Source of the DNA: Dyella psychrodurans
GTDB taxonomy: Bacteria; Pseudomonadota; Gammaproteobacteria; Xanthomonadales; Rhodanobacteraceae
Reading direction: 5' to 3'
Assembly (NCBI RefSeq): GCF_003363265.1
Contig: NZ_QRBF01000003.1
Coordinates: forward strand, 346,858-410,857
DNA length: 64,000 nt
The notes under the pieces were generated by a model. The model did not search any database. It was not told the DNA's origin and saw only the letters and a list, made by a program, of their open reading frames with translations. Within the stretch, counting starts at the first letter, position 1; each line of letters opens with the position of its first letter. Positions 1 through 9,654 of the stretch are shown one piece after another. The position numbers and the translations under genes were made by a program.

Positions 1-64
1 CTAGCGTGCGTGCCGTATGATCGAGGATAACCATGGTCAACTTCTCTTCAGTTGGTTGTGGCCA

Positions 65-156
65 GCGGATCGTTTGGGTTGCCGCCCAGGCGATCCGCGC
101 TACTTCACTCATGTCGGGCGTGCCGTAATCATCGAGTCGGGATGGGCACGCCCGAC
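65..156. repeat. Two adjacent strong hairpins
   Basis: The first hairpin pairs GCGGATCG (65-72) with CGATCCGC (91-98). Its inside continues through two G.U wobbles and TGGG/CCCA (75-78/85-88), giving about a 14-bp RNA stem with a 6-nt loop. The second pairs GTCGGGCGTGCC (113-124) with GGCACGCCCGAC (145-156) over a 20-nt loop. No T-tract follows either one. They may be 3'-end structures of a gene left of the window, or repeat remnants. Confidence 0.5.
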
Positions 157-307
157 GGAAGCACCTTTGCATAAGTGGGGTGCGGTGTTCTGTCAGGGGA
201 CGCGGATTGGTGGGGGCGGGAAAGCTGATTGCGCTTGCGGCAGCAGAGCCGACATGCGGCGCGTTCGCTCGTTATTTATGTTGAGTGCTTTGCACTGCGT
301 ATTGATA

Positions 308-334
308 CTGGGTCCCGGCTTTCGCCGGGACGAC
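308..334. repeat. Short palindromic (REP-like) repeat
   Basis: A palindrome with core GTCCCGGC and GCCGGGAC separated by TTTC. It resembles the pair at 9838-9945, which has ATTCCGGC and GCCGGAAT arms, including the flanking CTG/CAG trinucleotide. Such intergenic palindromes are common in Lysobacterales genomes. It lies 3' of the SRPBCC gene. Confidence 0.6.
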
Positions 335-397
335 GGTGAGGGGAGATGGGAGACCTCGGATCTCGGGGGCTGGTCGCTTTTTTTCGGTGTGTTTTTC

Positions 398-844
398 TTA
401 CTGCCTGATTTCGGCTTCGACCAGCTTTGCCAGCAACACCAGTGATTCTTGCCAACCGAGGTAGCAAGCTTCGGCGGGAATCACTTCGGGAATGCCTTCC
501 TGCACCACGTTCAGTTCCGTGCCGCAGAATACGGCTCGCAGTGTCACTGTCGTCTGCATGGTTCCCGGCAGGTTCGGGTTGTCGAACACACCGTTGTAGC
601 GAAGGCGCTCGTTCGGCACCAGCTCCAGGTACTCGCCGCCGAACGATTGGCTATCGTCCGTGGTGAAGTTGGTGAACGACATTTTGTAATGCCCACCCAC
701 CTTGGCATCCATCTCGTGGACTTTGCCGGTGAAGCCGTTGGGCGGCAGCCATTTGGCCATGGCTTCGGCATTGAGGAAGGCGCGGTAGACGCGCTCGGGC
801 GTGGCACGGAGTACGCGGTGGAGGCGAACCGTTTGGGTGGTCAT
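398..844 (-). CDS. SRPBCC / AHSA1-type protein
   Basis: 148 residues, the usual size of a single START-like SRPBCC domain of the activator-of-Hsp90-ATPase (AHSA1) group. The N-terminal TPERVYRAFLNAEAMAKW helix and the central KMSFTNF and LRYNGVFDNP strands fit that fold, which forms a hydrophobic cavity for ligands. AHSA1-like bacterial proteins are poorly characterised, so the ligand and role are unknown. AAGGA sits about 7 nt before the ATG and supports this start. The gene stands alone: the next gene (1082) is on the same strand but 237 bp upstream, beyond a perfect inverted repeat. No signal peptide or membrane segment is visible, so it should be cytoplasmic. Confidence 0.85.
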   Translation of the reverse strand: MTTQTVRLHRVLRATPERVYRAFLNAEAMAKWLPPNGFTGKVHEMDAKVGGHYKMSFTNFTTDDSQSFGGEYLELVPNERLRYNGVFDNPNLPGTMQTTVTLRAVFCGTELNVVQEGIPEVIPAEACYLGWQESLVLLAKLVEAEIRQ

Positions 845-1034
845 GTGTCAATTCCTTATGCAGAGGACGGCCCTCTGATGGTACGACGAACGCCGTACGG
901 TGGAATCGACATATCGCTTTGCTGCTGTCATCAGGCTGTGCAGGCAGTACGCCGATAGGGGCACACTGCCTGAAGCCTTCTCATTTTCCTCACATCCAGC
1001 GGACTCGTTCTCGACGTCGAGTCCGCCTTCTCGA

Positions 1035-1066
1035 CCATCCTGCTGGACCTCGGTCCAGCAGGATGG
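1035..1066 (-). terminator. Perfect 15-bp inverted repeat after the giant gene
   Basis: CCATCCTGCTGGACC (1035-1049) and its exact reverse complement (1052-1066) are separated by only two bases. It begins 16 bp after the stop codon of the 2785-residue gene, so it should act as its transcript end. There is no clear T-tract, so it could instead be a processing or stabilising hairpin. Confidence 0.6.
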
Positions 1067-1081
1067 GTTGAACTTCAAGCA

Positions 1082-4000
1082 TTACCAGCCGATGCCGAAT
1101 GCCATGTGTTCCGGCTGTTGCGTGGCGATGGTGGTGCTTTGGTTGTTGTTGTCGTCATACGAGAAGCCGTACGCCAATCCACCTACCGAGTGCTGGTGCC
1201 AGAACCACGAGTAGAAGTTGGCTGGCGAGGATTGGTAGTAGGTCGACGCCGTTGCCCAGCTCGTGGACGTGAGCAGTACGCCACGGTTGGTTGCCGCGCA
1301 GATCTGGTTTTCCAGCTGCAACTGGATGGCGTTTTCGTCTTGTTGCTGCGGCGAGCTTCCCGGCACGCCGGTGGCCATCGTGCCTGCGCATTGCAGGATG
1401 TCCTGCGTGGACGGTTGCTGGACGACGAAGGTTTCGCCCACGTTGGCCGCGGCGGGATTGACCTCGGCGAAGGTGATGGCCGATCCGGAGGCGGTGCCGT
1501 TGAATTGGCGGCCGTTGACGGTGATCGTCACGGGTGTGGTGCTGTACTGCGCCCACGCGCCGGCGATGTAGCTGTCGAAGTAGTTGCCGTTGGTTTGTCC
1601 GCTGCCGAAGGTGGTCTGCGCGGGCGCGATGATGCGCAGGTTGTTGGGCGCAGGCGTGTGGAACGCTGCCGGCGTCTGGTTGACGTATTCCTGGTCGATG
1701 TTCGCGATCGACTCGTTGATACCCACCTGCATGTGGAAGGTTTCGTTGGAACCCCACACATCCAGCAGCAGCGGCAGGCCGAACTGATTGACCTGGGTGG
1801 TGTTGATGAAGATGCCGCCGTTGGTGCCGTAGGTGAACTCGTACCAATCGTAGTGAACGTTGATATTCGGATCGGTGTTGTTGAGCGGATTGGGTCCGGC
1901 GTATCCGTTATTGCCACCGTTCGCACCGGCCACGATCGACATGTACAGCGGGCCGCCTTCCGAAATGTAGATGCGTCCGGAAGTCAGCGGCGGCAGCTTG
2001 AGCTGATGGCTCTGGGCCAGCGTGAAGGCGTAGTTGGGATACGTCTTTCCGTTCGGCCCGACCAGTGCGTTGGACGCGGTGTTGTCCGCGACATTGGCCG
2101 GCGTGATCGTGCCGTCGTAGTTCACCCACGAGAGCACGCCGGTGGCCGGATCGTTGCCGAGAATCTCGACATAGATCTGGTTATCCGGCCATGCGCCGCC
2201 GGTGTTGTTGTTGAGGTCGGTGACGATGTAGCCGGGAACGACCGAGTACGTGGGCGAAAGGTTGACGCTCAGCGTTGCCGCCGACGATGTCGCGGAACCG
2301 GCGGAGTTGGTGACGGTGACCGTGAAGCTGGCGGTGTTGTCTGCCGCCGTGGTTCCCGGCGTGGTGTAGCTCGCGCCGGTTGCACCGCTGATGGCCGCGC
2401 CGTTCTTGTTCCACTGATAAGTGAGCGAACCGCCGCTGGCAACCACGGAGAACGTGGCCGCCTGTCCAACGGTGACCGATTGATTGGTTGGCGCCGTGGT
2501 GATGGCGGGTGCCGTCGTCGGTCCCGAACCCGTTGCCGATGTCGTCGAGATGGCGGTGTTGGAAGCGGGCGACGCGCCCGCCGCGTTCACGGCTTCGACA
2601 ACGTAGGAGTACGTGGTCGATGCCGTGAGGCCGGTATCGCTGTACGTGGTGCCGGCCAGGCCATTCGCGACGGAGGCGCCGTTGCGTATCACGGTGTATG
2701 TCACACCGGATGTCGTCGACGCGGTCCAACTCAAGTCGATTTCGCTGGAAGACGCCGCCGTGGCCGTCAGGTTGGTCGGCGCAACCGGAATCGCCAAGGT
2801 GCTGGCGCTCGCTTGCGTCGTCGGTGCCGACGTGCCGGCGGTATTGGAAGCCTCGACCACGTAGTAGTACGTGGTGTTCACCGTCAGGCCGGTATCCGAG
2901 TAGCTGTTGGTGTTCGCCGTGGCAATTTGGTTGGCACTGGAAGGCGTGAAGCCAGCCGTCGTGCTGCGGAACACGTCGTAGACGACGCCGGGCGCCGACG
3001 AAGCCGTCCAGCTCAAGTTGATCTGGCTGGCGGAAACGGCCGTCGCGGTCAGGGTGCTGGCGGAGGCCGGCGGCGGTGCGATCACTTCGATGCCGTTGAT
3101 CTCGGCATTGTCGGTGATCGTGGTGAACTGCAGCACGATCTGTCCCTGCGCATTGGCGGTCGCCGTGAAGGGTTCGACGATGGCAATGTCCTGCCCGCCC
3201 GCGGTCGCGACGATGTCGAAGTTGCCCAACACCTGCGTGCCGTTGATGGCGACGTTGAACACGCGCTGGCCTGCCTTGGTCCAGTAGAACTCGTCGAAGT
3301 GCAGGCGCACCGTGTAGCTGGCACCGGCGGTGAGACCGGGAAGCGTATAGGTGAAGTTGTTGCCGGAACGCTGGTGCTGGTAGACCGACTGCGGCGCGGG
3401 ATTCGTCACACCGGAGGTGTTGATCGTCGAGCCCGTGCCGGATTCGCCGCCGCCATTGAAGTATTCGTCGGCGGCGTAATCACCCGAAGCAGTACCGCCG
3501 GCGCTGATCGCCAACGCATCCGTGCCGCAACCCGATACGCAGTCGACATCGAACGTGGTGGCGGTGGCGGTGTTGGACGCCATCGACGTACCCGCCGTAT
3601 CCAAGGCTTCGACCGTGTAGGAGTACGTGGTGGAGTTGGTCAGGCCGGTGTCGCTGTAGGTGGTTCCGGTCTGGCTGTTGCTTACCGCTGTGCCGTTGCG
3701 GAAGACCGTGTACGTCACGCCCGAAGTGGCCGAGGCCGTCCAGCTCAGGTTGATCTGGCTGGAGGAAGCCACGGTGGCCGTCAGGTTCGACGGTGCATTG
3801 GGCGGCGTGTTCGTTGCCGTCGCGTTTTCGATTTCGATGCCGTTGACCGCGGCATTGTCCTTGACGGAGACGAACTGGATCACGACCTGACCCTGCGCAT
3901 TCGCCGTTGCCGCGAACTGCTCGGCCACTGCAATGTCCTGGCCGCCGGCGGCTGCGAGGATGTCGAAGTTGGTCAACACCTGCGTGCCGTTGATGCTGAC

Positions 4001-7000
4001 GTTGAATACGCGCTGGCCTGGCTGAGTCCAGTAGAACTCGTCGAAGTGCAGGCGCACGACGTAGCTGGTTCCTGGCGTCAGGCCGGGAAGCGTGTAGCTG
4101 AAGTTGCCGAAGCGTTGATTCTGGTACACCGACTGCGGCGCAGGATTGGTGACGCCGTTGATGTTGATCGCCGCATTGGTGCCCGAGGGCGTACCGCCGT
4201 TGAAGTCTTCGTCGGCGGCGAAGTAGCCCGCACCGGGACCGCCCGCGCTGATCGCGATCGCATCCGGGCTGGTGCAGTTCGTCGTGCACGTCGAGACGGG
4301 CGTGGTCACCGTGGCGGTGTTGGAAGCGGCCGAAGCGCCGACCGCGTCGCTGGCTTCGACGATGTAGTAGTACGTTGCGGCGGCCGCCACGCTTGTATCC
4401 GTGTACGTCGTTCCAGATGTGGTGGCTATCTGGTTGGCGTTGGACGGCGTGAAGCCGGCGGCGGCGCTGCGATAAACGGTGTAGCTGACATTGCAGCTGC
4501 TGCCCGCCGTGCTTGCGCCCCACGCCAGGTTCACCTGGTTGGATGCGTTGAGTGCCGCAGCCAGTCCGCCCGGTGCGCTCGGCACGGCGGTGCAGGTGTT
4601 CTGTTGCACGCTGAGCGTGGCGGTGCTGCTGGTGGTCGCGCCAAACACATCGCCGATCGCCACGCTGAACACCGAGCCATTGTCGGCTGCGGCGGTTGCC
4701 GGCGTCGTGTAGGTGGGCAAGGTTGCGCCGACGATGGGCGTGCCGTTCTTGGACCACTGATAGGTCAAGCTGCCAAGACCGGTGGCCGCGACGCTGAAGG
4801 TGGCCTGTTGTCCGACGTTGACCGCCTGGTTCGCCGGTTGCGACGTGATGACGGGCGCGGCACCGGCATCGGTGCCGGAGGTACACAGCGTGGCGCCAGG
4901 ATAGTTGTTGGTCACCTGATAGGCGGACGTGCCGTCGAAGTTCACCACGGCGGACTTGGTGGAATCGTCCGGGTCCACCGTCGAGGTCCACGTGCTCCAC
5001 GTGCCCGAGATGGCGCAGGTGGTGTTATTGGAACCGCTGATGGTGTGCGCTTCCGATTGCGTGGGCAGACGCATATTGATGCCCGCGCAATACGCCTGCG
5101 CGTTCACGCCGGTGAACTGCGAACCGGGCGTGGTGTACGTCATCACGGTGCGGGTCCAGTTCAAGCCGGTCAGGTTGTCCGTCACCAGATTGGGATTCGC
5201 GGCGTTGACGGTATAGCGCTCGGTCGAGCCGCCGCATTGCGGCACGTTGTAGACCTGGAACTCGTAGACCGAGTAGCCGTACTGCGTGGCGCGCTGCGTG
5301 CCGTTCAAGCGGACATAACGCGCGCTGACCGTCGGGAAGGTGAGCGTTTCCGTGCCGCCGGCGCCGGCGCTGTTGGAGGTCGCCGTTTTCCAGGAGGTCG
5401 GATCGTTGGGATCGCCGTTGCTATAGAGGATCTGGTACTGGGCCGCATAGGCGTTTTCCCAGTTGATGACCACGGTGTTGAACGGCTGCACCGAGCCCAG
5501 ATCGATTTGCAGCCACGACGGATCGACGCCCGGAACAGCCGGTGTCGGCGGTGCATTGGCGGTCGCGGAACCCCAGCGCGTGGAAAGATTGCCGTCGACG
5601 GCATTCTCCGCGCCGAGGCAGTTGGTGCCCGAGTACGGCGGATTTGTCGTTCCGTCGTTGCACGCGTTCTGCGAGCTGCTGGCAGTCGCCACGGCATCCA
5701 GCGCCAGATTGACGCCCGGCGGCGCGAGCGTAAGTTGCGCGGCGTTGCTGGTGGCAGGCGCACTGGCGGCGTTGTTCACCGTCACGCTGTACGCGCCGAC
5801 GTTCGCGGCGCTCACCGCGGGAATCGTATAGCTGAGCGTGCTCGACGGTTGCGACCCGCTGGTGAGAATGATGGGCGAGCCGCCCGCGGGCGTGAACTGC
5901 CATTGATACGTGTACGGACCGGAACCGGCAACGACAGCGGTGAATTGCACCGGCTCGTTCACCGGAACAATCGCGTTGGTCGGTTGCGTGGTGAAGGATA
6001 CGGGCGTTGCAGCGCCCACCGTCACGGTGGCGTTATTGGATTGAACCGTGCCGAGATCGTTCGTGACCGCGACATAGAAACTCTCGGTACCGGCCGCGCT
6101 AAACACAGGCGTGGTGTACGACGCTTGCGTTGCGCCGGCAATGGCGCCGGAGCCGACCTGATACCACTGATAGGTAAGTTGCGGCGAACCTGTCGCCGCT
6201 ACCGTCAGCGTTGCCGATTCGCCCACCACTACCGCCTGGGAAGCAGGCTGCGTGGTGATCACCACATTGGCGGGCGCATCGACGCTGAGCGTGACGGGCG
6301 TCGACGTCACCGAACCGACACTGTTGGCGATCGTCACCGTGTAGGTGTCGCCGTTGTTGGCCGAGGTGGTGGCAGGCGTGGTGTACGTGGCGCTGGTTGC
6401 ACCGGCGATCGGGCCGTTCACGTCGGACCACTGATAGCTGAGCGTGCCGGAACCCGAGGCCACGACACTGAAGGTGGCCGTATAACCGGACGTGGTGGCC
6501 ACATTCACCGGAGGCACGATGATGACCGGCGCTTCCGATTGCGTCTGCACCGGCGGTGCCACCGAACTCAACGTCACGCTGCCGCTTTGCAGACCGGGTG
6601 CCGTTGCCGTCACCGTGACGCTGCCGGGCGTGAACGTGCTGCGCAAGGCGATCTTCTGCAATCCGCCTTCGAAATTCAGTTCCGGATCGCCGGGCGAATG
6701 GAAGAAGGCATAAGGCAAGCCGCCAATCACATTGGCGTTGGCTTGGGAGAATGCGTCCTGGTAGTAGCTGGTCCACGACGGATCGGCCACCAGCTGCTGC
6801 GTGCCGCCCATGTAGGTGGCCGGTCCGCTGACGGAGAACGTGACGTTGTCCTTGGCCGTCGGCACGAGGTTGCCATCGGCATCTTCCACTTGCGCAACCA
6901 CGAAGGCGGCATCGGAACCGTTGGCGGTCCATTGGAAGCTCGTGCCGTCCGGCTTGATCACGTCAGGCACGACGCTGAGCACGATCTTGGCTTCCGCGCC

Positions 7001-9439
7001 TGCTGTCGTGCGCGTATCGCTTACACCCGCAACCGGATTGCCATTCGCATCCAGGCATTCGGCGGTGACCGTGCCGGGGGCCCAGTTCACCATCCAGTGC
7101 ACCTGCCCCGGCATGACCGTGGTGTTCTGCGCCAGGTTCGAACTGGAATTGATGTTCCACGGATTGGGCGTCTGATCCTGAAGCACGGTGCCCGTGACCG
7201 GATCGTTGGGAACGCCGTTGATAAGCAGACGCACACCCGGGCAATTGCTGAATGCGTTCTCCTGGATCGGCGTGCCCGCGGTGTATTCGTAAGCGCGGTT
7301 CCAGTGATGCGCCAGGTGCACGACCGGCTGCACCGAATACGGAATCCAGTTGGCCTGATAGATGTAGTAGAGCAAGCGCGGGAAACGATTCGCGTCGGTC
7401 GAGGAGTAACCCAGCGAGCGCACGAAGTTGAGCATGGCGGGCTGGTTTTGATATTCCGCCCACAGGCTGATTTCGCCCGGCGATTCGGCGAAATACCACT
7501 GCGCCATGCCGAAGGCATTGGCCGCCCTGCCCTTGCGCCAGTCGTCGAGATACGGCGCGGCAAACGCGAGCTCATAGTCGTAAGCCAGGCCGCGGCCCGT
7601 GCCCATGTTGTCCCAATACTCGGCGCCGAAGGCCGGGTTGTTCGGGTTCTGCTGCTTGTTGCCGGCCTCGCAGCCGGCGCCGTCGCACTCGTCGATCAAA
7701 CCGTAGGAGGAGCTGTACGTGCGGTCAGCGCTTCCGCGCGGATTGATGTTGTCCCACGTCGTCTCGATGGTGCCGAGTTCGCTCGCGAGCGTGGCATTCA
7801 TGCCGCCGTTGTCGCGCTCCCAATCGAGAATCGACGGATGGCTGCGGTCGCGGATGATCATGTCGCGATGCAGTTCCTGCTTCAGTTGCAAGTCGTCGGC
7901 GGACGGATTGGAGCTGGCGTTCCAGTAACCTTCGCCGTCGCCGCTGGGCTGGTCGATCATGATGCCGTAGGCATCGGCGGCGGCGACCAGCTCTTCACTG
8001 CTTGTCGAATGGCCGGGACGCCAGACGTTGCCGCCTTGCGCCGCGATCTGCGCCATGTCGCGCCACACTTGCTCGTCGGGCACCGACGAGCCAAGCGCGG
8101 GATAGTCGTAGCGGCCCGAACCGCCCCACAGATAGACGGCGTGACCGTTGAAGTACGGAAAGTTCGCATCCCACGTAATGGTGCGGATGCCCAGCGTGTC
8201 TTGCGTGGAATCGACCACGACGCCGTTCACGCTGACGATGTGGTAGACCTTGTAGAGGTAAGGCGAACCGCACGACACCGCCGGTGTTCCGCAGCTCGCA
8301 TTGTTCGGGTACCACAACGTCGGATTGTTGATCGTGATCAGCTGATCGAACATCGGCGTGGCGCCGGACGGAAAGCTGCTGGCCGTCATCGCGGGCACGG
8401 ACTGCGTGACCGGCGGCGCCGTGGCCACGACATTGCCCTTGGCGTCCACGATCTGCGTCGTCAGCGTGACCTGCTGCGCCGTCGATGTTTCGTTCACGAC
8501 ATTGGTTTGCACATCGACGACCGCCGAAGCGGCCGTTGCCGTGCCTTGCGCGGCCGGGACTTCGGAGACCGTTCCGACGTAGGTACCCCAGGTCTTCTGA
8601 TTCGAATAGACGTTCGGCGGAATATGGATCGGGTTGGTGACGTACAGCTTCACGTTGCGGAACAATCCCGCCATGGCCTGGCCGAAACGGAAAGCGCCCG
8701 AAAAGTTGGGCTGCTCATACCACGGCGCACCGCGCGAGACGTCGATGGCAATGACGTTGTCCGTGCTGCCATCCGCCACGATATACGGCGTCAGGTCGAC
8801 GACCACCGGGATGAAGCCCACCACGTGCGTGGCCTGCGAGTCGGCGGCGACGGCGCTGACACCCTGCAACAACTTGCCGTTGATAAAGACCTGGACGCCG
8901 GTGTGCGAGCCTTCCAGCTTCAGCAGGAACTTCTGGCCTGCGTACTTCGGGTCCACCTTGAAGTGCAGGCGGTACCAGTTGTAGTTGCCCGTCAAGGAAC
9001 CCTGCCCGCCACCGGACGCCTGGTTGATGAAGGTGCGCGAGATGTTCGCGTCGTAGGGCAGGCCCACTTGCGTCCAGTTCGCGGTGGTGTCGGAGCTCTC
9101 GTTGAAGCTTGTCGTCGAGTAGGCGGTCGAGTTGTTGGTGTTCTCGAACCACCAGTTGCTCTGCGGCGCATTCGACGTCGAGCTGGCGCTCCCGATGTAC
9201 TGCGGAATGCCCGCGGCAAGATTGATCGTCTGGCGCTGCGAGGTGGGCAACGTCGACTCCACCTCCTGGCCATGCGCGTAGCGGCCGCTCACCGATGCCA
9301 GCAGCATAAGCAGCATCATGCAGAACGCACGCGCGCTGTCCGCTTTCGTCACGCTGTCGAATAGCGTTCTTCGGTGTTGAGGAGCCGGACTGCACTTCGA
9401 AGCTACGAAATCCCACGCACCAAACGTATGCAGTCTCAC
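1082..9439 (-). CDS. Giant secreted modular protein, GH2-like front and GH64-like end
   Basis: 2785 residues. A GTG start at 9439 follows AGGGGG by 5 nt. That gives an unusually long signal peptide: the hydrophobic core MMLLMLLASVSG lies near residues 41-52, with cleavage near 58. Approximate modules: GH2-type jelly-roll sugar-binding domain 95-290; GH2 barrel 416-740; three Ig-like domains 966-1235; F5/8C (CBM32-like) 1238-1398; DUF1566-like 1405-1523; Ig 1526-1610; FN3 1615-1713; malectin 1725-1873; FN3; malectin 1973-2120; two FN3; Ig 2306-2395; GH64 (laminaripentaose-type beta-1,3-glucanase) 2396-2785. The likely role is binding or degrading extracellular polysaccharide such as fungal or plant beta-glucan. 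Two expected catalytic positions look altered: the GH2 motif reads WERDNGG (540-546) where family members have NE, and the GH64 motif reads QVNQFG with Asn2551 where QVD is usual. E607 in GAEYW could be the GH2 nucleophile. Confidence 0.85.
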   Translation of the reverse strand: MRLHTFGAWDFVASKCSPAPQHRRTLFDSVTKADSARAFCMMLLMLLASVSGRYAHGQEVESTLPTSQRQTINLAAGIPQYIGSASSTSNAPQSNWWFENTNNSTAYSTTSFNESSDTTANWTQVGLPYDANISRTFINQASGGGQGSLTGNYNWYRLHFKVDPKYAGQKFLLKLEGSHTGVQVFINGKLLQGVSAVAADSQATHVVGFIPVVVDLTPYIVADGSTDNVIAIDVSRGAPWYEQPNFSGAFRFGQAMAGLFRNVKLYVTNPIHIPPNVYSNQKTWGTYVGTVSEVPAAQGTATAASAVVDVQTNVVNETSTAQQVTLTTQIVDAKGNVVATAPPVTQSVPAMTASSFPSGATPMFDQLITINNPTLWYPNNASCGTPAVSCGSPYLYKVYHIVSVNGVVVDSTQDTLGIRTITWDANFPYFNGHAVYLWGGSGRYDYPALGSSVPDEQVWRDMAQIAAQGGNVWRPGHSTSSEELVAAADAYGIMIDQPSGDGEGYWNASSNPSADDLQLKQELHRDMIIRDRSHPSILDWERDNGGMNATLASELGTIETTWDNINPRGSADRTYSSSYGLIDECDGAGCEAGNKQQNPNNPAFGAEYWDNMGTGRGLAYDYELAFAAPYLDDWRKGRAANAFGMAQWYFAESPGEISLWAEYQNQPAMLNFVRSLGYSSTDANRFPRLLYYIYQANWIPYSVQPVVHLAHHWNRAYEYTAGTPIQENAFSNCPGVRLLINGVPNDPVTGTVLQDQTPNPWNINSSSNLAQNTTVMPGQVHWMVNWAPGTVTAECLDANGNPVAGVSDTRTTAGAEAKIVLSVVPDVIKPDGTSFQWTANGSDAAFVVAQVEDADGNLVPTAKDNVTFSVSGPATYMGGTQQLVADPSWTSYYQDAFSQANANVIGGLPYAFFHSPGDPELNFEGGLQKIALRSTFTPGSVTVTATAPGLQSGSVTLSSVAPPVQTQSEAPVIIVPPVNVATTSGYTATFSVVASGSGTLSYQWSDVNGPIAGATSATYTTPATTSANNGDTYTVTIANSVGSVTSTPVTLSVDAPANVVITTQPASQAVVVGESATLTVAATGSPQLTYQWYQVGSGAIAGATQASYTTPVFSAAGTESFYVAVTNDLGTVQSNNATVTVGAATPVSFTTQPTNAIVPVNEPVQFTAVVAGSGPYTYQWQFTPAGGSPIILTSGSQPSSTLSYTIPAVSAANVGAYSVTVNNAASAPATSNAAQLTLAPPGVNLALDAVATASSSQNACNDGTTNPPYSGTNCLGAENAVDGNLSTRWGSATANAPPTPAVPGVDPSWLQIDLGSVQPFNTVVINWENAYAAQYQILYSNGDPNDPTSWKTATSNSAGAGGTETLTFPTVSARYVRLNGTQRATQYGYSVYEFQVYNVPQCGGSTERYTVNAANPNLVTDNLTGLNWTRTVMTYTTPGSQFTGVNAQAYCAGINMRLPTQSEAHTISGSNNTTCAISGTWSTWTSTVDPDDSTKSAVVNFDGTSAYQVTNNYPGATLCTSGTDAGAAPVITSQPANQAVNVGQQATFSVAATGLGSLTYQWSKNGTPIVGATLPTYTTPATAAADNGSVFSVAIGDVFGATTSSTATLSVQQNTCTAVPSAPGGLAAALNASNQVNLAWGASTAGSSCNVSYTVYRSAAAGFTPSNANQIATTSGTTYTDTSVAAAATYYYIVEASDAVGASAASNTATVTTPVSTCTTNCTSPDAIAISAGGPGAGYFAADEDFNGGTPSGTNAAININGVTNPAPQSVYQNQRFGNFSYTLPGLTPGTSYVVRLHFDEFYWTQPGQRVFNVSINGTQVLTNFDILAAAGGQDIAVAEQFAATANAQGQVVIQFVSVKDNAAVNGIEIENATATNTPPNAPSNLTATVASSSQINLSWTASATSGVTYTVFRNGTAVSNSQTGTTYSDTGLTNSTTYSYTVEALDTAGTSMASNTATATTFDVDCVSGCGTDALAISAGGTASGDYAADEYFNGGGESGTGSTINTSGVTNPAPQSVYQHQRSGNNFTYTLPGLTAGASYTVRLHFDEFYWTKAGQRVFNVAINGTQVLGNFDIVATAGGQDIAIVEPFTATANAQGQIVLQFTTITDNAEINGIEVIAPPPASASTLTATAVSASQINLSWTASSAPGVVYDVFRSTTAGFTPSSANQIATANTNSYSDTGLTVNTTYYYVVEASNTAGTSAPTTQASASTLAIPVAPTNLTATAASSSEIDLSWTASTTSGVTYTVIRNGASVANGLAGTTYSDTGLTASTTYSYVVEAVNAAGASPASNTAISTTSATGSGPTTAPAITTAPTNQSVTVGQAATFSVVASGGSLTYQWNKNGAAISGATGASYTTPGTTAADNTASFTVTVTNSAGSATSSAATLSVNLSPTYSVVPGYIVTDLNNNTGGAWPDNQIYVEILGNDPATGVLSWVNYDGTITPANVADNTASNALVGPNGKTYPNYAFTLAQSHQLKLPPLTSGRIYISEGGPLYMSIVAGANGGNNGYAGPNPLNNTDPNINVHYDWYEFTYGTNGGIFINTTQVNQFGLPLLLDVWGSNETFHMQVGINESIANIDQEYVNQTPAAFHTPAPNNLRIIAPAQTTFGSGQTNGNYFDSYIAGAWAQYSTTPVTITVNGRQFNGTASGSAITFAEVNPAAANVGETFVVQQPSTQDILQCAGTMATGVPGSSPQQQDENAIQLQLENQICAATNRGVLLTSTSWATASTYYQSSPANFYSWFWHQHSVGGLAYGFSYDDNNNQSTTIATQQPEHMAFGIGW

Positions 9440-9654
9440 TGTTGCCCCCTGTTACTATCCAGCCGCACACAAAGCTATGTATGCAGCGCGTAGTTTCCGT
9501 CAGATAGCCGTAAGCCCGGCTACGACAGACTCATGTTCCACGGATCAGTCCTGAGCGACCCTGATCGAACGGGCGGAATGATCCGCACTGCTCATGAGCA
9601 CCGCAATGAACAAAAGAAGATTTTTACGCGGGTTTTGTGTAAATGTTTGTAGTA

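Larger units (their letters stand above)
1..397. other. Intergenic start of window, no gene seen
   Basis: No convincing reading frame was found here. The stretch holds two hairpins (65-98 and 113-156) and one copy of a short palindromic repeat (308-334), each listed separately. It lies downstream of the SRPBCC gene, which is read leftward and stops at 398. Confidence 0.6.

Noticed and set aside
3080-4265. CRISPR-like or tandem repeat array
   Set aside because: The repeats are coding protein modules of about 150 residues, not short repeats with spacers.
1106-9364. A 2752-residue rightward open frame opposite the giant gene
   Set aside because: It mirrors the giant gene's codon pattern, is arginine- and glycine-rich with no recognisable domain, and lacks a ribosome site. 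It is a GC-driven shadow frame.
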